A stretch of DNA of 20,476 nucleotides, taken from the IMG/VR virus record IMGVR_UViG_3300030450_000508, positions 1-20,476 of that record. The stretch is one strand, 5' to 3'. Positions within the stretch are counted from its first letter, which is position 1, and every line of letters starts with the position of its first letter. The translations under genes and the position numbers were made by a program. Source of the DNA: a virus. Positions 4,562-12,833 of this stretch are shown piece by piece. The notes beneath the pieces were generated by a model. The model ran no database searches and was not told where the DNA came from. It was given only the letters and a program-made list of their open reading frames with translations.

Positions 4562-4776
4562 TTTATTATTGGCATTGATGGGCCTGTCATTTTAGGTAAA
4601 CCATTATCTAATAATTTAGGCATCATCCCAGAAACATTACCAAGGATCTCATTCATAACCTGAGATTTAAAATTTTCTGAAGTTACATACTTGTAACCAA
4701 AGTACGCTCCACCACTCATGGAAGCTACCATTACAAATGAGATGATACTCAAAACATTAGCGATTTTTTGAAACAT
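4558..4776 (-). CDS. 72-residue single-pass membrane protein
   Basis: A single membrane helix near the N-terminus, about residues 7-27 (NVLSIISFVMVASMSGGAYFG), follows the short basic start MFQKIA. After it comes a short polar and amphipathic region and a Met/Pro-rich end (GPSMPIIK). There is no signal peptidase site, so an N-terminal anchor is more likely than secretion. It is coupled by ATGA overlap to the zinc-ribbon gene. Its start codon and the ATG of a possible + strand ORF share the palindrome CATG. Small anchored proteins of this sort are common in cyanophages, but no function is known to me; a role in adsorption, superinfection control or lysis would be guesswork. Confidence 0.7.
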   Translation of the reverse strand: MFQKIANVLSIISFVMVASMSGGAYFGYKYVTSENFKSQVMNEILGNVSGMMPKLLDNGLPKMTGPSMPIIK

Positions 4777-4876
4777 GATCTGTAAATTACTAAAACTGGT
4801 AGTGTTAACTTCAATTATAGGTATAGCACCAGCTTATGTCATGGCAGGCATAATTCATAAAAAAATATTCAGCTAG
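4775..4876 (+). CDS. Possible 33-residue hydrophobic peptide on the opposite strand
   Basis: This ORF, MICKLLKLVVLTSIIGIAPA..., fills the 92-nt gap between two - strand genes and runs against them. It has a basic start, a hydrophobic stretch ending in PAYVMA that resembles a signal peptide or membrane helix, and a short basic end (HKKIFS). Its ATG overlaps the ATG of the - strand gene in CATG, and its last 8 nt overlap the end of the next - strand gene. It has no visible ribosome-binding site. The exact filling of the gap is suggestive, but the length is within chance. Confidence 0.3.
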   Translation: MICKLLKLVVLTSIIGIAPAYVMAGIIHKKIFS

Positions 4877-5306
4877 AAGGTGCTGTAGGCCATGTGATAT
4901 TGAACGGGTCAGATTGTGTTGGTACATCTCTTAATGCCTGACGATAAGTTTTCCAATCGTCTGACAATGTAAGATCACCACTGGCTCTCCAATCTGTTTG
5001 TTGTAGAAGTATATCCCTTTCCATTCTTACCTCTACCCACTTAGCAGTAATTAATGCAGTCTGCTCATCTGTTGTTGTAGATTCTACTTTAACGTTATAA
5101 ACCTTACCACTATCTACATAAGCATCTACTTTAGATAACTTCTGTGATGGTGTGGTATAACTAAGAGTTTCTATAAGTTCTACTACATTGTTTTCTGTAA
5201 GAAATGATGTAGGAACTCCACTGCTTGGGAAGCAAGTGTTTGGAAATAATGTTTGGATGGCACCAGTACTTTTTACAGTACTACCATCAAGAATTGCATA
5301 GTTCAT
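4869..5306 (-). CDS. Tail fibre assembly chaperone-like protein (Phage_tail_APC type)
   Basis: 145 residues. The C-terminal third contains RMERDILLQQTDW (94-106), YRQALRDVP (121-129) and ITWPTAP near the end, the signature of the short phage tail assembly chaperone family (Pfam Phage_tail_APC, from memory), which is usually encoded next to tail fibres. The N-terminal half is variable beta-type sequence (YVDSGKVYNVKVEST), as is usual for these mosaic proteins. Its position directly downstream of the lectin-like fibre gene supports a role in fibre folding or attachment. Some homologues instead contribute to the fibre itself. Confidence in the C-terminal domain is high; the exact role is inferred. 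Confidence 0.8.
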   Translation of the reverse strand: MNYAILDGSTVKSTGAIQTLFPNTCFPSSGVPTSFLTENNVVELIETLSYTTPSQKLSKVDAYVDSGKVYNVKVESTTTDEQTALITAKWVEVRMERDILLQQTDWRASGDLTLSDDWKTYRQALRDVPTQSDPFNITWPTAPSS

Positions 5307-5312
5307 AATAAG

Positions 5313-6086
5313 TTAGTAACCAAAACGCCCTTTAAATGCGTTCCAGTTTTGCGTTACTTCAGTGGATGTAAGTGTATCTTCATAGATACTTACTAATGCT
5401 ATCTTTCCGTTATAAGCACGATTACCAGCGTGTAATGTTTCTCCACCAATATTTGTATCTGAATTAAAATAATAATTAGAAAATGCTGCAGTGCTTGAAT
5501 TGGTATCTACACTTTGGGCGTTCATATAAAGAACATGACCATTTGAAGAATTGAAAGTAAAACAAAGGTTATACCATACACCTGTTGATAATGTTCCTGA
5601 GCCTACAAAATTATTCCAACTGCCGTTATTTCCCGAAACACCAACTTCATTAGTTGCTACGTTGTCACCATGAACAATAAATATTTCTCTACGCCCTATA
5701 TTCAATATCATTGGTGAGATTTGATAAGTTGTTGAGGCTGGAAATGATGTTGTATTAAACCATATATTAATACTAAAATTATTACTACCATTCATTAACG
5801 TAGTTGTATTCAATCCACCACCACTTGAGCTATCTGTTACGTCTATTCTGTGGTTGTTTGTTCCAGTAAAAGTAAAGTAAGCTCCAGTAGATCCACTGAC
5901 TGCTGTATAGGTAATACTATCTCCTACTATGGTTCCATCATTATTATTTGAGGTTGCATCTAGCCAATCACCAGAGCCACTATAACTGTTAGCATCGAGG
6001 TGCATTCTCAAATTGCTACTAACATAATTAATACCACTACTAACTGCAGCAGTACCAGCAGCAGCACGTAGCAAATGGCTCCTCAT
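5313..6086 (-). CDS. LamG/concanavalin-like tail or receptor-binding protein
   Basis: 257 residues with a single beta-sandwich of the LamG/laminin-G-3 type: HLDANSYSGSG and WLDATSNNNDG near the start, the strand FSINIWFNTTSF in the middle, WYNLCFTFNSSNGHVLYMN, then GKIALVSIYEDTLTSTEV and the terminal WNAFKGRFGY. This pattern is typical of glycan-binding modules in marine phage tail appendages, so host-surface sugar binding is likely. The start ATG overlaps the stop of the collagen-like fibre gene as ATGA, so the two are translated together and may be parts of one fibre. No signal peptide, as expected of a virion protein assembled in the cytoplasm. Confidence 0.85.
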   Translation of the reverse strand: MRSHLLRAAAGTAAVSSGINYVSSNLRMHLDANSYSGSGDWLDATSNNNDGTIVGDSITYTAVSGSTGAYFTFTGTNNHRIDVTDSSSGGGLNTTTLMNGSNNFSINIWFNTTSFPASTTYQISPMILNIGRREIFIVHGDNVATNEVGVSGNNGSWNNFVGSGTLSTGVWYNLCFTFNSSNGHVLYMNAQSVDTNSSTAAFSNYYFNSDTNIGGETLHAGNRAYNGKIALVSIYEDTLTSTEVTQNWNAFKGRFGY

Positions 6087-6865
6087 CCCAGATCTCCCAC
6101 TAACGCTCCATATAAAGTACTACTAATTTTAAATAATTCTATTGCTGTAGGTTTACTTGTTGACAGGGTAGGAGCAGAACCACCAGCCCATGTAATTGTT
6201 GGAAATGTTAATGTGTTAGACCCTGCTGTAACTACAAGCAGCATGGATTGACCGGCAGTTAAGCTATCAGTTGCAGTTCTATTGGCTCCAAGTGTCCATG
6301 TTTGTATCATACCGTTATCAGGATCTAAGGCGGCATTACCATCAGTTATGGCATATACATTTTCATTAATAGCATCTTCAAAGGTAACAGAACCTGTAAA
6401 AGTACCACCAGCAAGAGGCATTTTTGTGCTGTCAGTTGAACTTGCAGTAACCCATGAAGTGACACCATTTCCATCAGTCTGTAAATATTGACCACTATCA
6501 CCATCATTATTTGGAAGTGTAAGAGTATAACTTGCAGCCGCTGAATGTGGTGGCCCCTTAATTGTTATACCGTGACTATTTTGTTCACAATTTAATTTAA
6601 ATTGCCCTGCTCCTTTAGTAGAATTACCTTTAAAAATAACAACACCAGAACCGTTAGGATCTAATTCAATAGCTCCATTAGAGGTGGAAACAATATCTTG
6701 TCCATTTACATCTAAATTACCACCAAGCTGTGGTGAGGTATCTTCCACAACATTTGATATACCACCGCTACCGCTACCGCTTGCACCCTGTGGCCCCTGA
6801 GTTGTAATTTCAACTGTCGTTACATCAGAAACCTGACTAACAGTAACTTGATTGGAAGATGTCAT
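6083..6865 (-). CDS. Tail fibre/spike protein with collagen-like start
   Basis: 260 residues. The short collagen-like segment GPQGASGSGSGG (24-35) leads into PQLGGNLDVNGQDI and then beta-helix-like repeats common in marine phage fibres: YTLTLPNNDGDSGQYLQTDG, followed by MPLAGGTFTGSVTFEDAI. The C-terminus (TFPTITWAGGSAPTLSTSK, then LFKISSTLYGALVGDLG) resembles the knob segment found in cyanophage fibres. It should form a trimeric rod linked to the baseplate tip. The stop overlaps the start of the lectin-like gene (ATGA), and its own start overlaps the preceding gene's stop (ATGA). A + strand ORF at 6282-6491 is a shadow. Family assignment is by motif recognition only. Confidence 0.8.
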   Translation of the reverse strand: MTSSNQVTVSQVSDVTTVEITTQGPQGASGSGSGGISNVVEDTSPQLGGNLDVNGQDIVSTSNGAIELDPNGSGVVIFKGNSTKGAGQFKLNCEQNSHGITIKGPPHSAAASYTLTLPNNDGDSGQYLQTDGNGVTSWVTASSTDSTKMPLAGGTFTGSVTFEDAINENVYAITDGNAALDPDNGMIQTWTLGANRTATDSLTAGQSMLLVVTAGSNTLTFPTITWAGGSAPTLSTSKPTAIELFKISSTLYGALVGDLG

Positions 6866-7203
6866 GTTGTATAACCCTCAGTAATTGTTAATGTTCCTTC
6901 TAAATAATATTGTTTCAAACCATTTCCATCAGTCAACAAGACATCATATTTTAAACTTGAAGGGGTGAAATTTGCTGTATCAGTATCAGATAATTGCATA
7001 TCAATAATACCACCTGTTCTATTGGTGTAGGTAACAGACCAGTCGGCATATTTAGTACTGCGATCATCACTGTAGACCATAGCTGCGACAGTATAACCAG
7101 TTAAATTAATTGCAGAACCCGTGGAATCCTTAAAAGTAAGTCTGATAGGAAAATCAGCCCTTCTTTTTAAATCAAAATTTGCAACGCCTGGATTAATTGC
7201 CAT
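6862..7203 (-). CDS. Small baseplate/fibre-anchor beta protein (BppU N-domain-like)
   Basis: 113 residues forming an apparent Ig-like beta-sandwich: FPIRLTFKDSTGSAINLTGY is the classic opening of upper-baseplate (BppU-type) domains, and GGIIDMQLSDTDTANF and YDVLLTDGNGLKQYYLEGTLTI are the later strands. In other phages such domains plug receptor-binding proteins into the tail tip. Here it is a stand-alone domain just upstream of the collagen-like fibre (ATGA overlap), so it could serve as a separate adaptor between tip and fibre. The assignment is by fold pattern and context, not by a diagnostic residue. Confidence 0.7.
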   Translation of the reverse strand: MAINPGVANFDLKRRADFPIRLTFKDSTGSAINLTGYTVAAMVYSDDRSTKYADWSVTYTNRTGGIIDMQLSDTDTANFTPSSLKYDVLLTDGNGLKQYYLEGTLTITEGYTT

Positions 7204-7206
7204 GTC

Positions 7207-7380
7207 TTAGTTTTTTGATTCTATAGTTGATGTCACCTTATCTGATGATGACTCTTGCATTTCTAAAATCTGCTGATCCAACAATTTTAATGCACCAGTA
7301 ATTTCATAAAGATTTGCAAGTTGCTTTTCTTTTTCAATTAACAATTGTTGTTTTGTTTCTTCTAATTTTTGTATATCCAT
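7207..7380 (-). CDS. 57-residue coiled-coil protein
   Basis: ATG at 7380, TAA at 7207-7209. The sequence is almost entirely a heptad-patterned helix (IQKLEETKQQLLIEKEKQLA and ALKLLDQQILEMQE), followed by a Ser-rich polar end. It fits between two tail genes with gaps of only 3 nt on each side, so it is almost certainly translated. A small coiled coil in a fibre cluster may be a trimerisation or assembly factor, but no family is recognised. Confidence 0.7.
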   Translation of the reverse strand: MDIQKLEETKQQLLIEKEKQLANLYEITGALKLLDQQILEMQESSSDKVTSTIESKN

Positions 7381-7383
7381 AAT

Positions 7384-7662
7384 TTAAGAGTAAAGTGTCT
7401 TTCCTTTAGTTATAGCAGTATCAATATCTGTAAACGACTCAGATGTCCATATTGATGTTGTTTCATCAAGTTTTTTATAAGCTTTAATAATTTCAAGATG
7501 TTTTACATTTCTTTCTATCATTGCTTTCCATTCTGCCTCAGTATCAGAAGATTCTGTTCTTGTTGTATATGCTGAATAACTTTCATCTTTGTTGATTAAG
7601 GTGACGCTATGACCAGCAGCAGAGTAGATTGCTGCAATTTCATCTGTTGTTCTTTCTTCCAT
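7384..7662 (-). CDS. 92-residue conserved-looking phage protein of unknown function
   Basis: The protein contains an N-terminal helix and strand (DEIAAIYSAAGHSVTLINKD), an acidic helical middle (SSDTEAEWKAMIERNVKHLE) and a C-terminal part ending ITKGKTLYS. The SDTEAEWKAMIERN pattern reminds me of small orphans near fibre genes in marine cyanophages, but this is from memory and unverified. It lies between the S74-type fibre gene (24-nt gap) and the coiled-coil mini-gene. There is no membrane segment, no Cys and no catalytic motif. A fibre-assembly or tail accessory role is inferred from position only. Confidence 0.65.
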   Translation of the reverse strand: MEERTTDEIAAIYSAAGHSVTLINKDESYSAYTTRTESSDTEAEWKAMIERNVKHLEIIKAYKKLDETTSIWTSESFTDIDTAITKGKTLYS

Positions 7663-7686
7663 GATAAAAAAGTAGTTGCCTATAGT

Positions 7687-9162
7687 TTACCCTGCTTCGA
7701 GGGCTGTGACTTTTGCTGACAATTCCTGTACCGCTTTTACTAATATCGGAACAAATTTTCCATAGGATGCTTCTAATTTTTCTGGATTGGATTTATAAAC
7801 CGCACCGATATAATCATTTTTATCACCCAAAGCCGCATCTATTTCTTGCGCAATAAAACCAAGTTCTGTTTTTCCATCGTTGTCACTAGGTTCACGCATT
7901 GCCCAAGTAAATTTTCTTGGTCTAAGTGCATTAATGATATCAAGTCCATCTTCTGAATCAATAATATCTGTCTTATCTCTTTCATCAGAAAGAGCACTGA
8001 TTGTTTGAACTTGACAACGAATTGCAGAAATACTTGAATTACCAAGAGTTACTTCATTAGTCGCTGTAGCAGAAGAAGGATCTGCCTGATAACCAAGAGA
8101 TGTGTTGTTATCTCCAGTTGTTATAACATCACCAGCAGCGGAACCTAGAGCAGTATTGTTTGAACCAGAAACGGATTGTGATAAAGCAAGATGTCCAACT
8201 GCAGTGTTATTACCTGATGTTTGGCTTAATCCTAATGCACTAAGACCCACTGCCGTATTGTTAATGCCTTCAGTGTTACTACTTAAAGAAGTTCTTCCAT
8301 ATGCTGTGTTTGCATTTCCTGTAGTATTTGATTGTAACGACCCCCTACCAAAAGCACTATTTTCTGAACCTGTAGTGTTTGCTCCCAATGCGTCAAAACC
8401 CAGCGCTGAATTATCATCTGCCGTAGTACTAACATCTAAAGCACCAGAACCCACGGCAGTGTTGTTAGTTCCATCTGTATTAGCACCCAAACTGTTATAA
8501 CCCACAGCGGTATTATTACTGGCACTGGTGTTTGCATCTAAAGCATTTGCTCCTAAAGCTGTGTTAGATGCTCCAGTTGTGTTTGCTGCTAATGCTAGTT
8601 TTCCAACCGCAGTATTGTTAGATGCAGTTGTAGCAACATTTAATGCTGCGTGACCTACGGCTGTGTTGTTATGACCAGTAGTGCTGGTAGTTAAAGCACC
8701 TTGTCCCACAGCAACATTTTCTGTCCCTGAAGTATTAGCAGCTAAGGCATGTCCACCTAAAGCTGTATTTGATGCTCCACTTGTATTAGCCGTTAATGTG
8801 CTTATACCAATAGCGGTGTTATTTCCACCAGAAACAGAAGCATCTAAAGCACCCTCTCCAAGAACAGTGTTACCAGCAACAGAGTTTGCTCCTTTACCAA
8901 TATTAATTGAATTTATCGTTCCATCAATAGGAAATGCTGGCCCACCAGCTAATGTAAATAAATTTAAGAAAGCATTATTTGATGTATTTCTAAGTTGCAT
9001 CATACTTGTAGAAGTATTAGCAAAAAAACCACTTGCAAAGGTTGTACTTGCAGCCGAGGAACCAGAATTATTTGTTGCTATCGCTTGTAAAACAGTATTT
9101 ATATCAGCCCTGACGTTAGCACCCGTCGAGTTGTCTATTGTATAATCTGAAGCCTGTGCCAT
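7687..9162 (-). CDS. Tail fibre with 17-residue repeats and C-terminal S74 self-cleaving chaperone
   Basis: 491 residues in three parts. Residues 1-97 form the N-terminal attachment region. Residues 98 to about 366 are sixteen head-to-tail copies of a 17-residue unit with core NTAVGxxALxxNTTG, in perfect register. Residues 391-491 form an intramolecular chaperone of the endosialidase/peptidase S74 type: SDERDKTDI with Ser392 and Lys397 as the presumed catalytic dyad, then ALRPRKFTW, LGFIAQEID and a final trimerising helix (LVKAVQELSAKVTALEAG). In the family this domain folds the trimer and then cuts itself off before the Ser. The repeats should build a trimeric left-handed beta-roll stalk. 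A TATA-like box lies 22 nt upstream. + strand ORFs at 8102 and 8681 are repeat shadows. Confidence 0.92.
   Translation of the reverse strand: MAQASDYTIDNSTGANVRADINTVLQAIATNNSGSSAASTTFASGFFANTSTSMMQLRNTSNNAFLNLFTLAGGPAFPIDGTINSINIGKGANSVAGNTVLGEGALDASVSGGNNTAIGISTLTANTSGASNTALGGHALAANTSGTENVAVGQGALTTSTTGHNNTAVGHAALNVATTASNNTAVGKLALAANTTGASNTALGANALDANTSASNNTAVGYNSLGANTDGTNNTAVGSGALDVSTTADDNSALGFDALGANTTGSENSAFGRGSLQSNTTGNANTAYGRTSLSSNTEGINNTAVGLSALGLSQTSGNNTAVGHLALSQSVSGSNNTALGSAAGDVITTGDNNTSLGYQADPSSATATNEVTLGNSSISAIRCQVQTISALSDERDKTDIIDSEDGLDIINALRPRKFTWAMREPSDNDGKTELGFIAQEIDAALGDKNDYIGAVYKSNPEKLEASYGKFVPILVKAVQELSAKVTALEAG
8065..8871 (-). repeat. Sixteen-copy 51-bp coding tandem repeat
   Basis: The core Asn falls at residues 98, 115, 132 and so on to 353 of the fibre protein, every 17 residues without slippage, which is 51 nt at DNA level. 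Copies have diverged at third positions and at the variable residues but keep NTAxG and AL. These are protein repeats inside an ORF, not a CRISPR array. Confidence 0.9.
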
Positions 9163-9184
9163 TTGTAATACAAAATTTTATTTA

Positions 9185-9190
9185 ATTATA
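9185..9190 (-). promoter_or_regulatory. TATAAT -10-like box upstream of the S74 fibre gene
   Basis: A perfect TATAAT in the 41-nt gap between the J-like gene and the fibre gene, 22 nt before the ATG, followed by AT-rich TAAATAAAAT. No clear -35 is present. It is one of four such boxes at the real gaps of the operon. A phage late promoter is inferred. Confidence 0.45.
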
Positions 9191-9203
9191 TACTACCCTA
9201 AAA

Positions 9204-12200
9204 TTAACTACCACGCCCAAATCCTGTCGCTGCATATTTGAAATTTCTATTAACATTATTACCACCAGAATCTTTTACATCAATATCAAAACCAGTCCCA
9301 GTTATATTCGATAAAACAAAGAAATCACCTTGCGATTGATTTTCTATTGTTATACCGATTGAAGGTAAAACAGAATTTGCTGCAACGCTGGTGCCTGACT
9401 GACCAGTAAAGAAACTATTGGTAAAAGTCACTGACTTTGTGGAAGTACCAGAAGCAATAAATCCACCAGCAGAAGCTCCTGCATTACCAAGGCTTGTTTC
9501 TGTTCTGCTTTCTATTTGTGCTGTATATCCCAACTGTTCAATTTCAATTGACTGTGCAATATCTTTTGTTGACATATCACATCTAAATTTAAAACCCCTT
9601 GCAATATATTTACCATTTACAAAGGGGTTAAACTGACTAAATTCTGCGCTGAAATTACAATTACCACTGGTTGATAACGATGTTGCAGAAGTTAATGTAA
9701 AAGTATTCGCATCAGGTACAGTTTGTATCTGATAATCTCCATCAACACCAGTACCAGATGTAAAATCAACCGTTACAAAACTACCGACAGAATATCCATG
9801 AGAGGATTTTGTAATAGTTATAGTGGTTCCTGAAATGGCATAAGTTCCAGCAGTTGAGGTATCTGGGTCTGAATCAGTTGTTGCCACTAATAATTTAGCG
9901 TTTACATCAACGGCAACAGTTGTACCATCAAAATCAGTCCATGTATCTACATTTGCACTTCTTTCATCAAAAAGCTGATTTATATAAAAACCCTTGGTGA
10001 CAAAATGTCTTTGTAAGACTACTGGTTGTTTGCCACCCAAATCTAAAGTGTTTGCAAAACTGTAAGTTCCACCTGATACAACTGTGTTGGCTAACAAGTC
10101 TAAATCTTCTATGGCATCAAAATCTGAAACACTATCAATAGTATTTTCAAGACCAAGCACAAGACCATTTAATGTACTATCAAAAAAACAACCAACTTTT
10201 GCACCATTAAAAGGTGTGCCATCTGTATCTTCTCTATCTGTTAAAACTGTTAATTTAGGAAATATATCTGGTTGTGTTGAAATATTTTTTATCGACGCAG
10301 CGTTAGCACTTATTCTGCCACCGTCATCTCTAAAAGCTAAAAAATAAGTTCCATTAACAATATTAGGAACAATAGTTTCATTTACATTACCTGATAATTC
10401 TGGAATAACATCAACAGAATCTGTAAAAGATGCACCAGTTGTAAGATTAGATCCGCGAATTATGACGTTTCCTCCGTGTATAACATCTACATCTGTTGAT
10501 TTATCAAAACGTAATCTTATAAATTGATCGGATAAAGGTTCAATCTGTACATTTTGAACATCTGCTGGAAATGCTGTCTTTCCTACAGCAGTAAAAGTAA
10601 TTAGTGAAGTACCAGAACTTAATTTTCCTAATGTATTAAAAGATTTAACAGCAAAAGTATAAGAACCTAATCTTGATTCAAAAAGTTCAAAACTTGGTCT
10701 GGCAACCCTAACTCTTTCTGGATTATCATTTTCAAATTGAAATTCTAATAAATATTCCTTTACTCCTTGTACTGGTTCCCATGCGACAAATATTTTTGAC
10801 ACGGCTCTATTATTAAGTTCAACTATTTGTTCTGTAACTGTTAAGTTACTTGGAGATGGTTTTTCATTTAGTAGAGTTGTTATTGTTCTTGGATTAGCAG
10901 CAACAGTTGTATCTTCTACCTGTGCATACTTATTTGTGTCATGAATAACTGCTGTAATAGTATATTCAAATTCATTGTCTTCTTCGATAGAAACTACACG
11001 ATAAATTTGAAACTCAACAGAAGTATTTTCTATAGCCCAGACACTGTTTGCTAAAGGTGCTGATGAAAAAGCAGAAGAAACTGTTATTGTTGTGCCACTT
11101 ATAGAACTAATTGATCTACTCTCAACAGAACCATCAGATAAAACAACTGATAATGTTGCAGAATTTTCTGTTGTTAAATCAGTGTTATCTTCATCATCTA
11201 CAACAATAGTAGTTGTATCAGTAACTGATTTTATACGCCCTCCTCTTCTTACCCCTGCCCTCAATGAATCTGCAATGGCAATAATTGTAGAAGGTCTTAC
11301 AATCACACCAGCTTCAAGAGTAGTTGTAAAAGATACAACCTCAGATTCTTTTAAATTTGAATATAAAAACCAACGTCCTAATCTATTTGCTTGACCTCTT
11401 GAGGTACAGGCAAAAGCTTTTAATGTCTTTCTAGTTTTTCCGAATTTAGATATTGAACCAGACAAGGCTGTTATATCAGCAGTTGTAACTAATTCATAAT
11501 CTATTGTTTGAGTTTCATTATCAAAATAAGCAACCTCAACCTCTGTATATTTTGTTCTTTGTCCTACACCCTGATATGTAAAACCTTCCTCTGTAACATT
11601 TGAGTTATTGAAAATATATTGAGCGTCAGATGTATTAGTTGATGTATTAGTTGGTCTATCCTGAGATATTTGCAATGATCCATTGCTATAGAATGGCATC
11701 GCGTTCATCACAGAGCATAAATCATTTATCAAGGAATAAGCATCATTTTTTTGATTCAGAATTACATTACAACTAAATCTTGGCTCTGTTGTTCCTGTGA
11801 TGGGATCTGTTATTAATTCACTGGCATAAGCACTTGCAGAATAAAAACTAAAAACATCTAAAGTATCTGAATCAATAACACCATCTGTCCCGCCAAAACC
11901 TTTGTCTGTAGTCAAGATGTCATATAAAATCCAAGCTGGATCAGAACACCATTCTTTGTCTGTTTTAAAAGTCCCATCAAAAACATAGCCATCAGGGTAG
12001 ATAACTCTTCCATTATCACTATCAATAGTTGTATCGCTTGGAACTTTAATTTTTGTACCCTTGATACGGTACATACGTTTTGGATAGCTTTGAAATTCCT
12101 GTGCGTTAAATCTTATGGCAACATAAGCAAAACCTTGATAAGCACTTGTATCAGTATTAATTTCTGTTAAAGATAAAAAGTTTGTTTTGTTTTGTAGTAT

Positions 12201-12833
12201 TGATTCTGTGCTGTCATCTGTATTTCTAATAACTGTTATTGAGACTGGAAAGCTCATTGTTTTTTCAAACTTAATCTCAAAGTCTTTTACAAAAGGACTT
12301 GTTGCTTTTCCGTTAATAGAATTTGCCTGTACTGGATCATGAACAGTTCCATCATTTTCTGTAATTCGTATTGATATTTTTACTTCAGTTCCAATTATGT
12401 CTCCATTATCTTCAAACTTTTGTAGGCTTGGAACCTGTATGCTTACTCTTACCTTATCAACATTAGTATCTGTAATTGATCTTGTGACAGAAGTTGCTTT
12501 TGTTACTTCCACATTTACAGGAACAGTATTTTCTATCGCATTTATTTCTTGTAATGCTGTCTGATCTGATGCACCATTCTTAAAAAAAATTTCTACATCA
12601 GAAAAATTTTCTTCACCATTTACGTTTTGTAATGGTGTGCCATCAAGAAAAACATTTTTTCTGAAGGTATTAGTACCAGCACCACCAGGATCTAATATTG
12701 AATCTATTTCTCCATATCCAAGTAAATCTAATACTGTTGCAAATTGTTTACTACGCAGGCCACCATCTATCAGGTCAGGATCAACAACCTTTCTATCAGT
12801 TCCAAATAATTGATCATCAACTAATCTAGGCAT
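9204..12833 (-). CDS. J: Central tail tip / host-specificity protein, lambda J-like
   Basis: 1209 residues, close to lambda J (about 1130). The N-terminal half follows the J pattern: VDPDLIDGGLRSKQFATVLD, LDLLGYGEIDSI, then QFQ-type hub strands, FAYVAIRFNAQEFQSYPKR and WCSDPAWILYDILTT. Around residues 660-770 is a fibronectin III-like domain (FVAWEPVQGVKEYLLEFQFE, YTFAVKSFNTLGKLS). Residues 994-1062 hold the beta domain shared with L and M (TYAISGTTITITK onward). In the virion it should sit at the tail tip as a trimer and contact the receptor. It starts by a TGATG overlap with the stop of the I-like gene and is followed by a 41-nt promoter-like gap. The C-terminal 150 residues are specific to this phage. 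Confidence 0.93.
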   Translation of the reverse strand: MPRLVDDQLFGTDRKVVDPDLIDGGLRSKQFATVLDLLGYGEIDSILDPGGAGTNTFRKNVFLDGTPLQNVNGEENFSDVEIFFKNGASDQTALQEINAIENTVPVNVEVTKATSVTRSITDTNVDKVRVSIQVPSLQKFEDNGDIIGTEVKISIRITENDGTVHDPVQANSINGKATSPFVKDFEIKFEKTMSFPVSITVIRNTDDSTESILQNKTNFLSLTEINTDTSAYQGFAYVAIRFNAQEFQSYPKRMYRIKGTKIKVPSDTTIDSDNGRVIYPDGYVFDGTFKTDKEWCSDPAWILYDILTTDKGFGGTDGVIDSDTLDVFSFYSASAYASELITDPITGTTEPRFSCNVILNQKNDAYSLINDLCSVMNAMPFYSNGSLQISQDRPTNTSTNTSDAQYIFNNSNVTEEGFTYQGVGQRTKYTEVEVAYFDNETQTIDYELVTTADITALSGSISKFGKTRKTLKAFACTSRGQANRLGRWFLYSNLKESEVVSFTTTLEAGVIVRPSTIIAIADSLRAGVRRGGRIKSVTDTTTIVVDDEDNTDLTTENSATLSVVLSDGSVESRSISSISGTTITVSSAFSSAPLANSVWAIENTSVEFQIYRVVSIEEDNEFEYTITAVIHDTNKYAQVEDTTVAANPRTITTLLNEKPSPSNLTVTEQIVELNNRAVSKIFVAWEPVQGVKEYLLEFQFENDNPERVRVARPSFELFESRLGSYTFAVKSFNTLGKLSSGTSLITFTAVGKTAFPADVQNVQIEPLSDQFIRLRFDKSTDVDVIHGGNVIIRGSNLTTGASFTDSVDVIPELSGNVNETIVPNIVNGTYFLAFRDDGGRISANAASIKNISTQPDIFPKLTVLTDREDTDGTPFNGAKVGCFFDSTLNGLVLGLENTIDSVSDFDAIEDLDLLANTVVSGGTYSFANTLDLGGKQPVVLQRHFVTKGFYINQLFDERSANVDTWTDFDGTTVAVDVNAKLLVATTDSDPDTSTAGTYAISGTTITITKSSHGYSVGSFVTVDFTSGTGVDGDYQIQTVPDANTFTLTSATSLSTSGNCNFSAEFSQFNPFVNGKYIARGFKFRCDMSTKDIAQSIEIEQLGYTAQIESRTETSLGNAGASAGGFIASGTSTKSVTFTNSFFTGQSGTSVAANSVLPSIGITIENQSQGDFFVLSNITGTGFDIDVKDSGGNNVNRNFKYAATGFGRGS
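9648..9854 (-). repeat. E1-FCCH-like beta domain, copy in J
   Basis: Codes for residues 994-1062 of the J-like protein: YAISGTTITITKSSHG, then VDFTSGTGVDGDYQIQTV and NTFTLTSATSLSTSGNCNF. It aligns over its whole length with the copies in L and M, roughly half identical to the L copy by eye. Confidence 0.8.

Noticed and set aside
8065-8871. Regular repeats that could be taken for a CRISPR array
   Set aside because: The 51-nt period is continuous coding sequence of 17-residue protein repeats without spacers.
8102-9145. Long open frames on the + strand (8102-8500 and 8681-9145)
   Set aside because: They mirror the repeat codons of the fibre gene on the other strand, have repetitive Pro/Ala/Val-rich composition and no plausible protein character.
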